A program made the position numbers and the translations under genes. Below, piece by piece: positions 49,446 to 61,100 of a DNA stretch of 64,000 nt (position 1 is the first letter of the stretch; the number at the start of each line of letters is the position of its first letter). The notes under the pieces were generated by a model. The model made no database searches. It was not told the origin of the DNA and saw only the letters and a program-made list of their open reading frames with translations. This stretch comes from Alnus glutinosa (Eukaryota > Streptophyta > Magnoliopsida > Fagales > Betulaceae): the NCBI RefSeq assembly GCF_958979055.1, contig NC_084899.1, forward strand, positions 22,325,501 to 22,389,500. The letters run 5' to 3'.

Positions 49446-50990
49446 ATGCCATTTATATTACTGGATTTTTTTTTTAAAATATATATATATATATATATAT
49501 CGAGATTCTTACAAGACTCCACCATCTTGTTTGACATGTTTTCCGTGAGCGCGTGGGTATCTCACTGTTCTCGATACATAATGAAAGAATTGCGGTGAGT
49601 TTATAACATTAATATAATTAATATACTTATAAAAGAATTCCAATTTAATTTTGGGTTAAATACATGTGATAATAATATTATTGGTCTCTGGGATATGTCA
49701 TAATTACAAATCACTCACTGTGGTTTAAAAAGTTTATGAAAAGTCCTTGTGGTAAACTATAATTACAAATCGACCCTAGAGTTAAATTCCGTTAAAAGTT
49801 TTGACAGATTCTATTAAATGTCACGTCAGCGTCACATCAAATCAATAAGATTGCGACACGTATCCATATGAATAAAAAAAATATAAATTTATTAAAAAAA
49901 ATAACTTATTTAAAAAAAAATAAAAAAACAAACAAACAAACAAAAAAGGAAAGGGGTGGCCCGATGGCCACCCTCAGCCTCTGGGGAGGCCGCGGCCACC
50001 CCCATAGGTGGCTGGGGGTAACACATGGCCACCCCTTCCTTTTTCTTCTTCTTTTTTGAATTTTGAATTTTGAATTTTTTTAGTTATTTTTTTTTTTTAA
50101 TAAATTTAGTAATTTTACTATTATTATATGGAAGTACTAAGTTCGTCTTTTTCTAAAATTTAGGTACTATCTATGATGCAAATTGAAAGTGAAGTACAAA
50201 AAAATAAAGCTTTTAAACTATAGGTACTAAATATGTATTTAATCCTTTAATTTTAATCAAAGTTTTGGGGATGGACTCTTTCACGGTAACATTTAGAACA
50301 TCAAAATAGATATATGCAATAATGTTATAATATATGATGATGCAGTGGGCACGGTTACTGCTCTTGGTCGGGGACCTAATTTACCGATCAGGCTGTCCAA
50401 ATCTTGGGTTAAAAATAGTTCACCGGCGGTGGGGGCGGTGTGCATGGAAGAGGAACATATAATTCTCCTGCCACATATGGACTGTCCCTCAAGATTGGGG
50501 CAACTAGGTATGACTAGACTTCTCACTGTTCTCCATTTCTTAAAATTCTCAAGTCATGGGCTTCTTATTTTGGTTCCAATATTTTCTGTACGTTTTCTTT
50601 CTAATTAATTGATGGGTCCATTCAGTGTCCTATGCATGGCCTAAGCCGGACACATACTTAATTCTTAAATCAGTGGAAAAGTGGAAACTGTTATCAATAC
50701 GACTCCTTTTCCATTAACGTCGGTTTGAATTTATGCCTTCAACACGTGGAATTTAAAAATAACGCTTTCATGTGTGTGGATCAAAAATATGATTTTATGT
50801 TTATTAGGAAGGAATGAATGAAAAAACCATAAAGAATATCGACATCAATCAAATCTAAAATAGGGAATGGGAAAAATATTAAAAAAATCCCCTCATTTAA
50901 AATAGTTTTTTAAATTTTTAAATGTATTAATGTGACCCAACAAATTATCAAAGTGTGTCAAAAGAAAAATGATTTTTTTACAACTTTTTT
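47561..50990. other. AT-rich, gene-free spacer
   Basis: It contains a 49-base A run at 49395-49443 followed by AT repeats, an AAT microsatellite at 48550-48582, and a GGTGGCC-rich patch at 49950-50035. The last sits within a larger element that begins near 49655 (GGGTTAAATACATG) and may end near 50245 (TATGTATTTAATCC). No gene. Confidence 0.5.
48729..48778 (-). mobile_element. 16-bp LINE-tail insertion with 17-bp target duplication
   Basis: GAGCCACTCACGTTGTT is perfectly duplicated at 48729-48745 and 48762-48778. The 16 bases between are a T run plus GAAAG, on the minus strand CTTTC and a run of A, which matches the CTTTTCAAAA(A)n ends of LINE fragments at 53.7 and 55.1 kb. Confidence 0.85.
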
Positions 50991-51004
50991 GCACAACTTA
51001 TAAA

Positions 51005-51078
51005 CAATCAAGACACATTGATAGGATCCATGCATGGTGAGACCCACATGCATGGATCCCGCTAATGTGTCTTGATTG
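51005..51078. repeat. near-perfect hairpin, core of a MITE-like element
   Basis: CAATCAAGACACATT (51005-51019) pairs with AATGTGTCTTGATTG (51064-51078). Inside, GGATCCATGCATG (51024-51036) pairs with CATGCATGGATCC (51047-51059) around a 10-base loop. Imperfect pairing continues outward into 50985-51110. Confidence 0.85.
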
Positions 51079-51357
51079 TGTGAAAATTGTATAAAATGAG
51101 TTGTATAAGAACCACCCCTTGTAAAAAATGCCATTTTTATCAAAATAGTCATATAATACTTTTATTCTCTTAAAAACTATAGTAAAAAAAAAAAAAAAGG
51201 ATAAATGCAAAATCAATTCATTTGGTTGGCCTAAATTACAAATTGTTCACCGCAAAAAACAAAAAAACAAAAATCAAAGATCTTCAATGTAAGCAAAAAA
51301 TAACAATTTAGTCATTGTGGTAAAATTTCGTCAAAATACTTTCACGGATTCTATTAG

Positions 51358-51390
<33 letters not shown>

Positions 51391-51419
51391 AAAAAACTAA
51401 AAATTTAAAACTTAACAAA

Positions 51420-52520
51420 CAGACTTGCATAGAGGCAAGTCAACAAAATCTCATGTATGATTATTGTGTAAAGCATCGAGTTCCTCTTTCATCGTGTCTT
51501 GCCAAAGAGGGTTAGTGGAAGCTTCACGATAGGAGTGAAGTTCATGTAAAGCAGTTAAAACATTAAAGCAATAAAAATATTGTAAATGGGATGGAAGAGA
51601 CTTTACCTAATCGAGTGGATCGGCGAAGTTTAAGTGGGGAAGTATGAACGGGTGCCTCAAATTGAATAGAATCTGGGGACTCGAGCGAAGCAGCTTCGTG
51701 AGTATTAGATTAGTGCGGCTCAAGCGATGAAGATTCTAGAAAAATATCACCAATGGTAAGAGAAGAGTGAGGCATCTCTAGAAGTGTGGTAAAGAGTAGG
51801 AAATATGGCATGCAAAATTTTCCTACTTCGTGAAATAACTTTTGCTCCTAGAAGACCACATGACGGGAGATGTAAAAATGATGTGACATAGGATCATAAC
51901 ACTGATATCTCTTTTGTTTCACTCCATATATACCCAATAAAGCAACACAACTGAAAACGAGGCCTGAATTTGGTGCGTTCATGTGGTTGGAGTAAAACAA
52001 ACAGGCAGAATTAAAAACATGAAATTGATGGTAAGTGGGAGAAGTGTCAAACAACCGTTCGTGGGGGTGCAATTGGCAAGAACATGTGTAGCCAACTAAT
52101 TGATAGTGTAAACAACCGTACGTGGGAGTGACTTCACCCCATAAAGAAGTAGAAACCAAAGAAGAAAGGAAAAGAGCACGAACATTGTCAAGAATGTGTA
52201 TGCTTAAGTTTATGTTCAGCTCTCCCGTTTTACTGAGAGGTGCTTAGACAAGACAAGTGATCAAGGAGCAGTACCATAGTGTTTTAAGATGTTTTGAAAA
52301 GTATGTTGATTATATTCTAAGGTATTATCATAATGAAATGATTTAATTAATGCTTCTTGAAAATTGAGTCTCAACTATTTTTACAAAATTACAATAAATA
52401 CATAATAATTCTTAACGTGATTTTATAAAAAATATTCAAATATAACATGAAGAATCGTCAACAAAAATTACAAAATAACGTAAGCCACTAATCTTATGAA
52501 TAATATAATCTAACAATACG
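51420..52520 (-). mobile_element. degenerate Copia integrase/reverse transcriptase remnant
   Basis: On the minus strand, near 52190-52250, the frame gives SQ-NGRAEH-LKH, the end of the integrase core (family pattern SQQNGRAERKHRH). At 51848-52159 it reads WGE, HERLFDTSPTYHQFHVFNSAC, LLGIYGVKQKRYQCYDP and ISRHVVF. Near 51480-51535 comes EASTNPLWQDTMKEELD, the beginning of Copia reverse transcriptase. Frameshifts and stops are frequent; no LTRs were identified. Confidence 0.85.
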
Positions 52521-52588
52521 TACCCTTTGTGATCGAACGTGTGCCGATAGCTTGCGATGGAGAAAACAGTGGCGCCGCCACCTTTAAC

Positions 52589-52794
52589 ATGTGCATCGGC
52601 ATTGGCGGACCTATATAGGGGCTAGGGGGGGCCTTGGCCCCCCCAACCCCCAAAATTTCCCCCCAAAAAAAAATCTATATATATATAAAATTTTACCCTA
52701 AATTTTGTTTATTTTTTTAGTTTGCCCCTCCAAAATTTTATTCTTTCAATTTGGCCCCCACATTTACAAGGCTGGGTCCGCCGCTGTGCATCGG
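52589..52794. mobile_element. short GGCGGA-type element with 10-bp target duplication
   Basis: TGTGCATCGG flanks the element at 52589-52598 and 52785-52794. Near the ends lie GGCGGACC and GGGTCCGCC in inverted orientation, with G- and C-runs and AAAATTT blocks inside. A related segment occurs at 54664-54757 (GGGATGGAGGG to GGCTCCGTCC), and left halves at about 12415 and 56458. It is probably a non-coding transposon family in this genome. Confidence 0.65.
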
Positions 52795-53449
52795 AATACT
52801 CAAACGTACGCCTGCGCACGTGATGAAGCTTGTAAGTGTGCCAGGAGTTCGATGGAACGAGAAGGCTCTTCACTCTTGCTGTCTTGCAGTAAGGTACGTT
52901 ACGTACGTACACTTACGTAGAGACAAGGGTCATCTTTTTGCGAGATTTAATCTATGAACAGTTTTTACGCATCTCTATATCTCTTTCTCTAAAACAACGA
53001 CAGCCACAGAAACAACGAGTGGCAACCGATCTCTCAAAACCCACACCCCTGCTCAAACACAGTTACAGTATTCAGTATTAGTATTCTGTATTCAGTATTC
53101 CTGCATGCATATATAAAGCCAACTATTTTCTTTCTGCATAGATATCTTGTATATATTCCCAAGTTGTCTGTCCATAGTCACCTAGGAGGCTAGGATCTCC
53201 TATATATATATATGTCTTGTATATATTCCCACGCGCCGTACGTCGTCTCCGGCGGAGTCCGCCTGCCGGCACTGCGATGAGTTTTCCTGCTTGGGTCTTC
53301 TGTTTCGGTTTACCTTAGTAATTTTTAGACATTATGGGACTGTTTAATGGCTTGTTGCTAGATCTGCCTTTTTTCTTTGTAATCGGTTATGCTTTATTGT
53401 TTAAAGAGGCTTAAAGATTACTTCTTGTAATGTTTATTTATTATTTGGG

Positions 53450-53707
53450 TAGCTGTTGTTATGTATATTCTTAATCTTTCTCACAGTCTATCTTATTTGA
53501 TAGGCTGTTTTAAGTTAGGTTTTCCTGACTTAGTGGGTGGAGTTTCTATATCTCTAGTCACACTAGAGCCTACGGGCAGTGATTTTTGCCTTCGGGCATG
53601 TATGAGTTCCTATTGTATTTCTATTGGCCTTTGGTCAGTTGTATTCCCTTTTGGAGCTCATATTCAGTAATGAAGTCTTCAGTTTCTTTTCAAAAAAAAA
53701 AAAAAAA
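53450..53707 (+). mobile_element. LINE-type 3'-untranslated fragment with A tail
   Basis: TTTTAAGTTAGGTTTTCCTG, ACTTAGTGGGTGGAG, GAGCCTACGGGCAG and CCTTCGGGCATG end in TTTCTTTTC followed by 15 A. It is related to 40690-41315. The left border is not resolved. Confidence 0.6.
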
Positions 53708-54902
53708 GTATACACCTAGTTACAGCTTAATGGAATTCGATCTGAATACAAAGCTAGCTAATTATATAATAATTTTCTTACATGAACCCCCAATTGATGG
53801 TAATAGATTTGGAGCTAGCATATTTTAATCCCAATTGATGGTGAGATGTGATGGAATTTATTTGATTTTGGTAAGCCGCTCTTGATTGTCTATTATGATA
53901 TTTTCATTAACAAGAACCTCATGATCTATTAAAAATACTTTTGAGAATTAATTGACAAAAAATTTCTTTGACCCAATTCGAAGAAAAACTTTCTCCAAAT
54001 ACTAATGAGGTCTTCTATCTCCCCTTTCCGATGGAGGAACCAGAATTTTATATGTGCAATGGATTAAAATTTTAGAGAGTCATCTATATATTTGCCGAAA
54101 ATTATCTTTTAAGAAAAAAACTTGATAAAAGATTCAAAAAAGGTTTAATTGGTTCTTAATTACTAGTGTAATCTTGCGACTGTCACTCTAAACTCTAATT
54201 CAAACTATCATATTAAAAATCCAATGTTGTTTTATAAAAGAAAAAGAAAGTAGGCTAAAATTAAGATCATCGAATCAACAAGAATTGGCCAGTTAACTAG
54301 TGTTCGTAATAGAAACTGTGACAGATGTTAGTTCCCATTAATTAGAAGAAGGAAAATATGTTCGAAGTAATACAATTTTTACTAGAGCTCATTACAAACT
54401 GATATGACAGTTCATATGACACTTATTATATTAGTTATAATCAAATTTAATTGTTTAGTAATTGATGTGATAAGTGACACGTAAACTTATAAATTAGCGT
54501 AATACTTATCACATTAGTCACAAATAAATTAAATTGTTTAATGGCTGATATGGTATTGACACATCAACTACCACATTAATTTACAAAAAATTTGTAATAA
54601 AAATTGTAGAACCTCTAACAATCCTTAAAATAAAAACTGACCACCGTAAAATGGGAATAAGATATTCAGGGATGGAGGGAGGGGGGACTGGCCCCTACCA
54701 AAAAATTTTTTTTGCCATTAGCCTATGCCCATAAGAGCTTTTGGCTCCGTCCATGAAAATATTATCTTTTTTTTTAAATGAAATTGAAAGAAATCATTTT
54801 ATAGCCATGATTTAATAGTATTATATCTAACAATGTGATAAATATTTTAGTCAACATTAAAAAAATAAAAAATAAATAAATAACGCAACATTATTTTTAC
54901 CT
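53708..54902. other. AT-rich, gene-free spacer
   Basis: No gene. Bases 54360-54610 contain repeated TATTACATTAGT-like strings and probably a decayed inverted-repeat element. 54664-54757 is a relative of the GGCGGA-type element. Confidence 0.45.
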
Positions 54903-54952
54903 TAGATGTAACCTTATTTATTCTTTTTTTGAAAAGTAGATGTAACCTTATT
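54903..54952 (-). mobile_element. 18-bp LINE-tail insertion with 16-bp target duplication
   Basis: TAGATGTAACCTTATT is perfectly duplicated at 54903-54918 and 54937-54952. The 18-base insert (54919-54936) reads CTTTTCAAAAAAAGAATA on the minus strand, the same 3' tail as the LINE fragment that follows. Confidence 0.88.
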
Positions 54953-55150
54953 AAATTCTTTGTCAGGAGGCCTGGGAATATGGTGGCGCATAACTTAGCC
55001 AAATTGGCTGTTATCCATCCTCAAAATCATGTCTGGTTTGGTAATCTTCCTGCTTGTATATTGAGTCTTGTTTCTTTCGAGTGTTAGTCGTTTCTTTATC
55101 TATGGAATTACAAGCTCTTTTCAAAAAAAAAAAAAAAAAAATTCTTTGTC
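54953..55150 (+). mobile_element. 5'-truncated LINE 3' end with target duplication
   Basis: AATTCTTTGTC occurs at 54954-54964 and, after the A tail, at 55140-55150. The insert opens in the RNase H end of an L1-type LINE (RRPGNMVAHNLAKLAVIHPQ and VWFGNLPACILSL, then a stop). It carries a short 3'-UTR ending AGCTCTTTTC plus about 18 A. Structure and tail are those of a recent, heavily truncated LINE insertion. Confidence 0.9.
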
Positions 55151-55835
55151 GTTGTCCCGCAAAATGAGAAAACAACGTGTCATTAAAAGACGTGGCAAGT
55201 GCAAGCGTACCATGTTGACTAGATCACCGACATTGTCACACTTGGGATGATGCTGGGGGACCCTTGTCTTCCACGTCACCCACTACTTTGTCTTTAATGA
55301 GGGGTGGCCAGGTGGCCGGGCTCAAAGTTAGCCTCAAACCCACATAAGCTCGATTAATCAAACAACCTATAGTACTTAAAAATAAAATAAAATAAAATAA
55401 AAATCAAAAAATCAAAGATCAAAATCAAACAACCTACATGGCTCCGGACCCAACGTAGATGGATAGCATTCTTTGCCCCCTTTTCATTTCTATTTATTTC
55501 TTTTTTCTTTTTTCCTTTAATTTTCTCCCAAATGCGAAACTTGTCCGAATTTTTTATAAATCAATTTGTAAAAAATTTCATACAATCTACGTATAAAATT
55601 AACATGTGTTCTTTGGTATGTGAGTAGCACGTGTTGTGTTTTAATAGCACGTGCATCTCACATACTTTTTTAATAGCATTAATAAAAAAAAAAAAAAAAA
55701 AAAAACATGTGTTTCTCACATGTTGAAATAACACATATCACTCTTATATGTAGTTTGTATAAAATTTCTTACTAAGAAATTTCTGTCCTTGAGTTATTAA
55801 ATCTAAACTAGAAAATGACATTCCACATAATATTT

Positions 55836-56255
55836 AGGGTTAAATATCTTATTGATTCTTGAGTTTTCAGTTTTTTTAAATTTAATACTTTAGTTTTCAT
55901 TTGTTTCATATGTGATTCTTGAGTTTAGAGGTAAAAATCACTTTGGTACTTTTGTTTACATTTTTCGTCCAAATATTAACGGTCTACCACGTGTCAACTT
56001 TAGAAGTTGACTCGTGGCATTCTATAAAAATAAAAATTAATTAAAAATAATAAAATAATAAAATGTTTAAAAAAAATGAAAAAGAAAAAGAAAAAAAGAA
56101 AAGGGGTGGCTCAATTTGGACGGAAAATGTAACAGAAGTATCAAAATGATTTTTACCCCTAAACTCAGGTACCACCTATGAAATAAATGAAAACTCAGGT
56201 ACTAAATTTAAAAAAACTGAAAACTCAAATAGCAATAAAGTATTTAACCCTAATA
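55836..56255. mobile_element. fold-back element with ~140-bp arms
   Basis: The left arm begins TTAGGGTTAAATATCTTATT and runs to TTTTTCGTCC near 55972. The right arm from GGACGGAAAATGTAACAGAA near 56118 to AAGTATTTAACCCTAA near 56255 is its inverse with modest divergence. The centre has an AT-rich stretch and AAAGGGGTGGC. No coding sequence; the target duplication could not be settled. Confidence 0.8.
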
Positions 56256-56830
56256 TTTATTATATTTACAAACTGAATTAACAATTCACAAATCACTTAT
56301 TATATTAATCACTAAAATGTAAATACTATAATATCACGTGACAATCTCAATAACACTTATTTTCATAAATATGTACCACCACATAAATTTATATAAAAAT
56401 TATGATAAAATTTATAATAACCCAAACATTTTCCTTTGCATCCGCAAGCCGCAAGCAGGGGCGGAGCTACCCCTTGCCTTGCCCCCGGGCAGCCAGGGGT
56501 TTTCCTTTAATGTCTTTTTTTTAAAAAAAATTGTTCAACCACTAACGCAGAATGAGAGAGAAGAAATTAATAGAAAAATATTTGTCAACTAAACTATTGC
56601 TTTCACCGACCCTAATCATTGGCTGAAACATAAACAATTTTCACTGCTTACAGCTATATGTATGCTTACTTAATTCACAGTATGGCCCCCCACCAATAAT
56701 TAATTTGCCTAACTCTCTTATTTATTTAACTATTTATTAATATCTATCCACAAGAAACTTGATACAAAAGCTTGAAACAAAGATCTCTTTAATTTAAAAA
56801 TGAAATAAAACTCAAAAGAAAGATGTAACC

Positions 56831-56925
<95 letters not shown>

Positions 56926-58181
56926 CAAAAAAACATGTAATAAAAACGGTAGGAAAATGTTAAAATTACAATCTCCACACAACTATTGCACAACCCGAAG
57001 GCATATTGGAGTGTAACCCATTGTGTAGACCCCACCCCAATGTACCTTGGGGTTATGTAAGAGTTGGGGCGGGATTGTACATGAATCAAGGTCCAAAACT
57101 GTAATACTTTTAACTGCACGGAAAAACAGTGAAATATAAAAAGAATCCGAGGATACTCGCATGTCCAACTTCCCCATTAATATAGGGGCTTGTAATCATA
57201 AACCCATCATGGAACATATTAATATTTAAACACAAAACATCGTAATTTCTATAAACAGAAACTCTTTCTATGTAGTGGTTGAAATGGCAATGATACTCTA
57301 TATTAATTTATAAAGAAAATATAGGAAAAAGTGGAAGTGAAAAATATAGTTTATATAAAGGAGCAATTAAATAAAGGTATGCGAAAGAGGAAGTCAACAT
57401 TCTTAAAAACAAAGACACGTGTCCAACTTTCTAAATAGCAGAGTTTGATTAAAACTATGCTTATGGATTTTAATTTTTAAATTAGAAAGAGAGTTCATGC
57501 AGATACACAGTTTAAATTATCTAATGTCGACCACCATATTTACTAAAAGGGCAACTATTATCCTAAACAAACAATTTGAGCAATTAGTTTAGGGCAACTA
57601 TCATGTTTATATTTACAAACTAATGTGAGAGTTTACATGCACTCATCACGTCAGCCACTAAAATATGAACTTTAATGTAGCACTCATTTTTATAAAATGT
57701 AGACCGACATATAAGTTTGTATGAGGATTTTAGTAGTAGTATTCCAAACATTTTCCGTGCAAGAATGCCAACATTCTAAATTGTGAAGATGCCTTCATAT
57801 GCATTGAATCAAATATGACAATATCCATTTTGGATTGTGATTTTGGGCCTCAAAATAACACCTTTCTTTTGATTTGAAGTTTTATTAGATGTCAATTTAC
57901 ATATCTGTGTAATGAAGGAAACACACCATTTGGAAGAGTCCACAAGTCGTTGGAATTTGGATGAAATGACTTTGATGAATTGGCATTTAGTTGAAGTTGA
58001 ATCTGCTATTGCTACATTTCCAAAAACATTATTGGAAAAAGGAAAAGGACCATCTATGCTATTGACTGCATCAAAATTCAAGACCCAGCATGCAAAGCAG
58101 GTGGGGGTCCAATCAGCCTAAATAAATAATGAGCTGTAGCAAATCTCATGTCTGGCATCAGCATCTTTCTGGTGAAAGTTT
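56256..58181. other. AT-rich spacer and CPN60 3' region
   Basis: No gene. It holds half of a GGCGGA-type element at 56458-56500, the long AT microsatellite, and low-complexity sequence. Bases after about 58080 are likely CPN60 3'-UTR. Confidence 0.5.
56834..56923. repeat. long (AT)n microsatellite
   Basis: About 44 uninterrupted AT units, the longest simple repeat in the window. Small frames through it are artefacts. Confidence 0.98.
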
Positions 58182-61100
58182 TCAATAACCGAAGCCGCCG
58201 CCCATTCCACCTCCCATACCACCTCCCATAGCTGGGACTTCCTTCTCATCCTTGGGGAGCTCGGTGATAACTGCCTCGGTTGTCGTCAACAGTGACGAGA
58301 CACTACATGGAATGTAGTTGAAGAATGATGAATAAGTAAATGGAAAGAATGACATTAAATTATCTTAATGAGGATCTGTGAAGTGTGATTTACCTAGCAG
58401 CATCAACCAAGGCAGTCCTAATGACTTTCACTGGATCAATAATTCCTGACTCTATCATGTTTACATATTCACCTGATGCAAGCAAAGAAGGAAGAAATGC
58501 TCAAGCAAACTAACGCATCACAGGAATTATGGCTCAGACAACCCTAATTGCTTTCGTTCATTTGTGGGAAAAAGAAGACAAACCTGTAGCTGCATCATAT
58601 CCCCCGTCAGGATCGTTTTGCTCCAACAGCTTGCCAACAACAACTGCCCCCTCAACTCCAGCATTAGAAGCAATCGTGTAGACAGGCATCTACAGCCAAA
58701 TGAAGGCTCAAATATTAAAAACAGACCTTCAAGCAGAAACACAAATTTTCAGGCAAATCCTAGCGCTAAAATATAACTGCATGTGTTGCAGTTGCAGAAT
58801 GCATGAGGCACAGACCCTGTATCCCATATCATTTGGTTAGACCTTCATCTAATCTAGCTATATAATAACCAAGACCCTAAACTCAGTTCCTATATTTGAT
58901 TCCTTGTATTATTGTTATTCGATTGCATTTGGAATTTCTAAATTATTCTAGCCATTGGCTAGCGCTTCAATGTCAGTCATTTCTGCCCACGAACAAGGAC
59001 TCTCATAACTTCTCTGCATATCTTTGTAAAATCTCACTTTCAAAAGATACTTATCCCAAAAGATGAAGTTTCATAAAGCTTGAAGCTCATTCCTCTGAGG
59101 TTGGAGAAAAGATTTCAAGATTCCGCATCGGATCTTGAACCCCATAAGGTGAACAGTTATATAAAAGAACAAAAGGTTGAAACCTTAAGAGCATTCTTAA
59201 TAATCTGAACGCCAGTCTTTTGGTCAAAGTTTGCTGTTTCCAACTTGTCCAGCTCCATTGAGGCATAGAGAAGTGCAACACCACCACCTACACAGAAAAA
59301 GGCTCTTGACTTACCATTTAATGGCCCCAGTCAAAAATACATTCTGAGAAACTAGCTTACCAGGTACAATCCCTTCCTCTACGGCAGCCTTGGTGGCATT
59401 TAGAGCATCAGTTACTCTATCCTTCTTCTCACTAACTTCTGTTTCGCTAGCTCCGCCAATCTACAAAGAAGCAATCTTGTTAATACTATGTGTCAAGAGG
59501 CTGTGCCCCAATATAGTGTAAATCGAAATAATGAAACGCTTGCAAGATGTTCCAAGTTAAATATCATTCTAGGCCAACAAGAAGGAAAAAAACAGAAAAA
59601 CTGTAATACGTATCTTCAAAATGGAAGCTGACCTTTAAAACAGCAACACCACCAGAAAGCTTTGCAAGCCGTTCCTCTAACTTTTCCTTGTCATAATCGG
59701 AAGTGCTCAGTTCCACCGATGATCTCAGCTGTCACAAAAATCCGTAGGCCAAGAATCAAGTTATATAAAAACAAAATGCATACCCAAAAAAAAAAAAAAA
59801 AATTAAGGACAGCAAAAACGGAGCAACATAAACCTGTTCACATCTTCCTGCGATGGCTTTCTTGTCACCAGCTCCATCAAGAATGACAGTATCATCCTTT
59901 GATACTGTAACCTACAATTGCAACCCACAAAAGTTCACCATATAACAAATGCGAGGCCAATATTTCTCTCTTTCAACATAACATGTTTAAGTATGCAAAA
60001 GGAATCAGAAATATCTCTCACCTTTTTGCATGAACCGAACACTTCTGGTCCCACCTTTTCAAGGTTGAGACCAAGCTCTTCAGTTATTATCTATAATTTA
60101 ATGCAAAGAACAAAAAACAAAAAAAAAAAAATTAGTATTTCATGCATTACACATTAGTGCAAAGTCTAAATAGAAAAACGAAATTACCACTTGAACCTAC
60201 CTCACCTCCTGTGAGAATGGCAAGGTCCTGCAGACCAGCCTTCCTGTTTTCACCAAACCCAGGGGCTTTAATGGCACAAACCTTCAAGAATCCAGGAGCC
60301 ATCAATAGTATAATTTAATATGCTACCTTGATGCAAACAGCCAATAATTATCTTATTCTGGGCAAAAAAATTGTAAATGATAAAAAATAAGGAATACCTT
60401 CATTCCAGCGCGAAGCTTGTTCAAAATAAGAGTAGCTAGCACGTCACTTTCCAGATCTTCAGCAACAATCAGTAAAGGCCTTTGTGTCTGAGAAACCACA
60501 TGTCAGTCAATCAAACATAGACTCTGGTTTTCATTATCTCCTGCATTAATCACTGGGAGTTTCTTCTGTCTTTTGGGTTTTTTCGGGTGTTCTTCCTTTG
60601 TTTTCTGTTTTTCTTTTGTTTTGGTGTCCTTGTTTACTCCATGTATGCTTAGAGGAGCCTTTACTTTTTTTTTAATGCTATTTCTTTTCTTACCTATCAA
60701 AAAAAAATATTAATCACTTACCTTCAAGGCCAACTCCAACACTTTAACTATAGCATTTAAGTTTGAGATTTTCTTTTCATGGATCAAAATGAGTGGATCT
60801 TCTAGCTCCTGCCAAAATAACAAAGCGATGCTGTTAAGACCCATAATGAAGCAGTTCATACAAAAATAATACTCAATAATCCAAGATGATTTACACTGAC
60901 AGGTGACCAATTGAACGACCACCAAACAGAGGGCAAGTGCATAATATGATAAGAAAAAGGGATTGTGAGCAATGAAAGATAATTGCTTACACATTTTTGA
61001 TTCTTCTGATTGGTGATGAAATAAGGGGAAATATAACCCCTATCCAGCTTCATTCCCTCAACAACCTCCAATTCATTATACAGGGTCTTCCCGTCCTGCA

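Noticed and set aside
56730-57119. 129-residue frame with an (IY)n repeat
   Set aside because: It is created by translating the AT microsatellite.
57809-58121. Overlapping open frames just 3' of CPN60
   Set aside because: Both strands are open over a short AT-rich stretch; no domain or homologue is recognisable.
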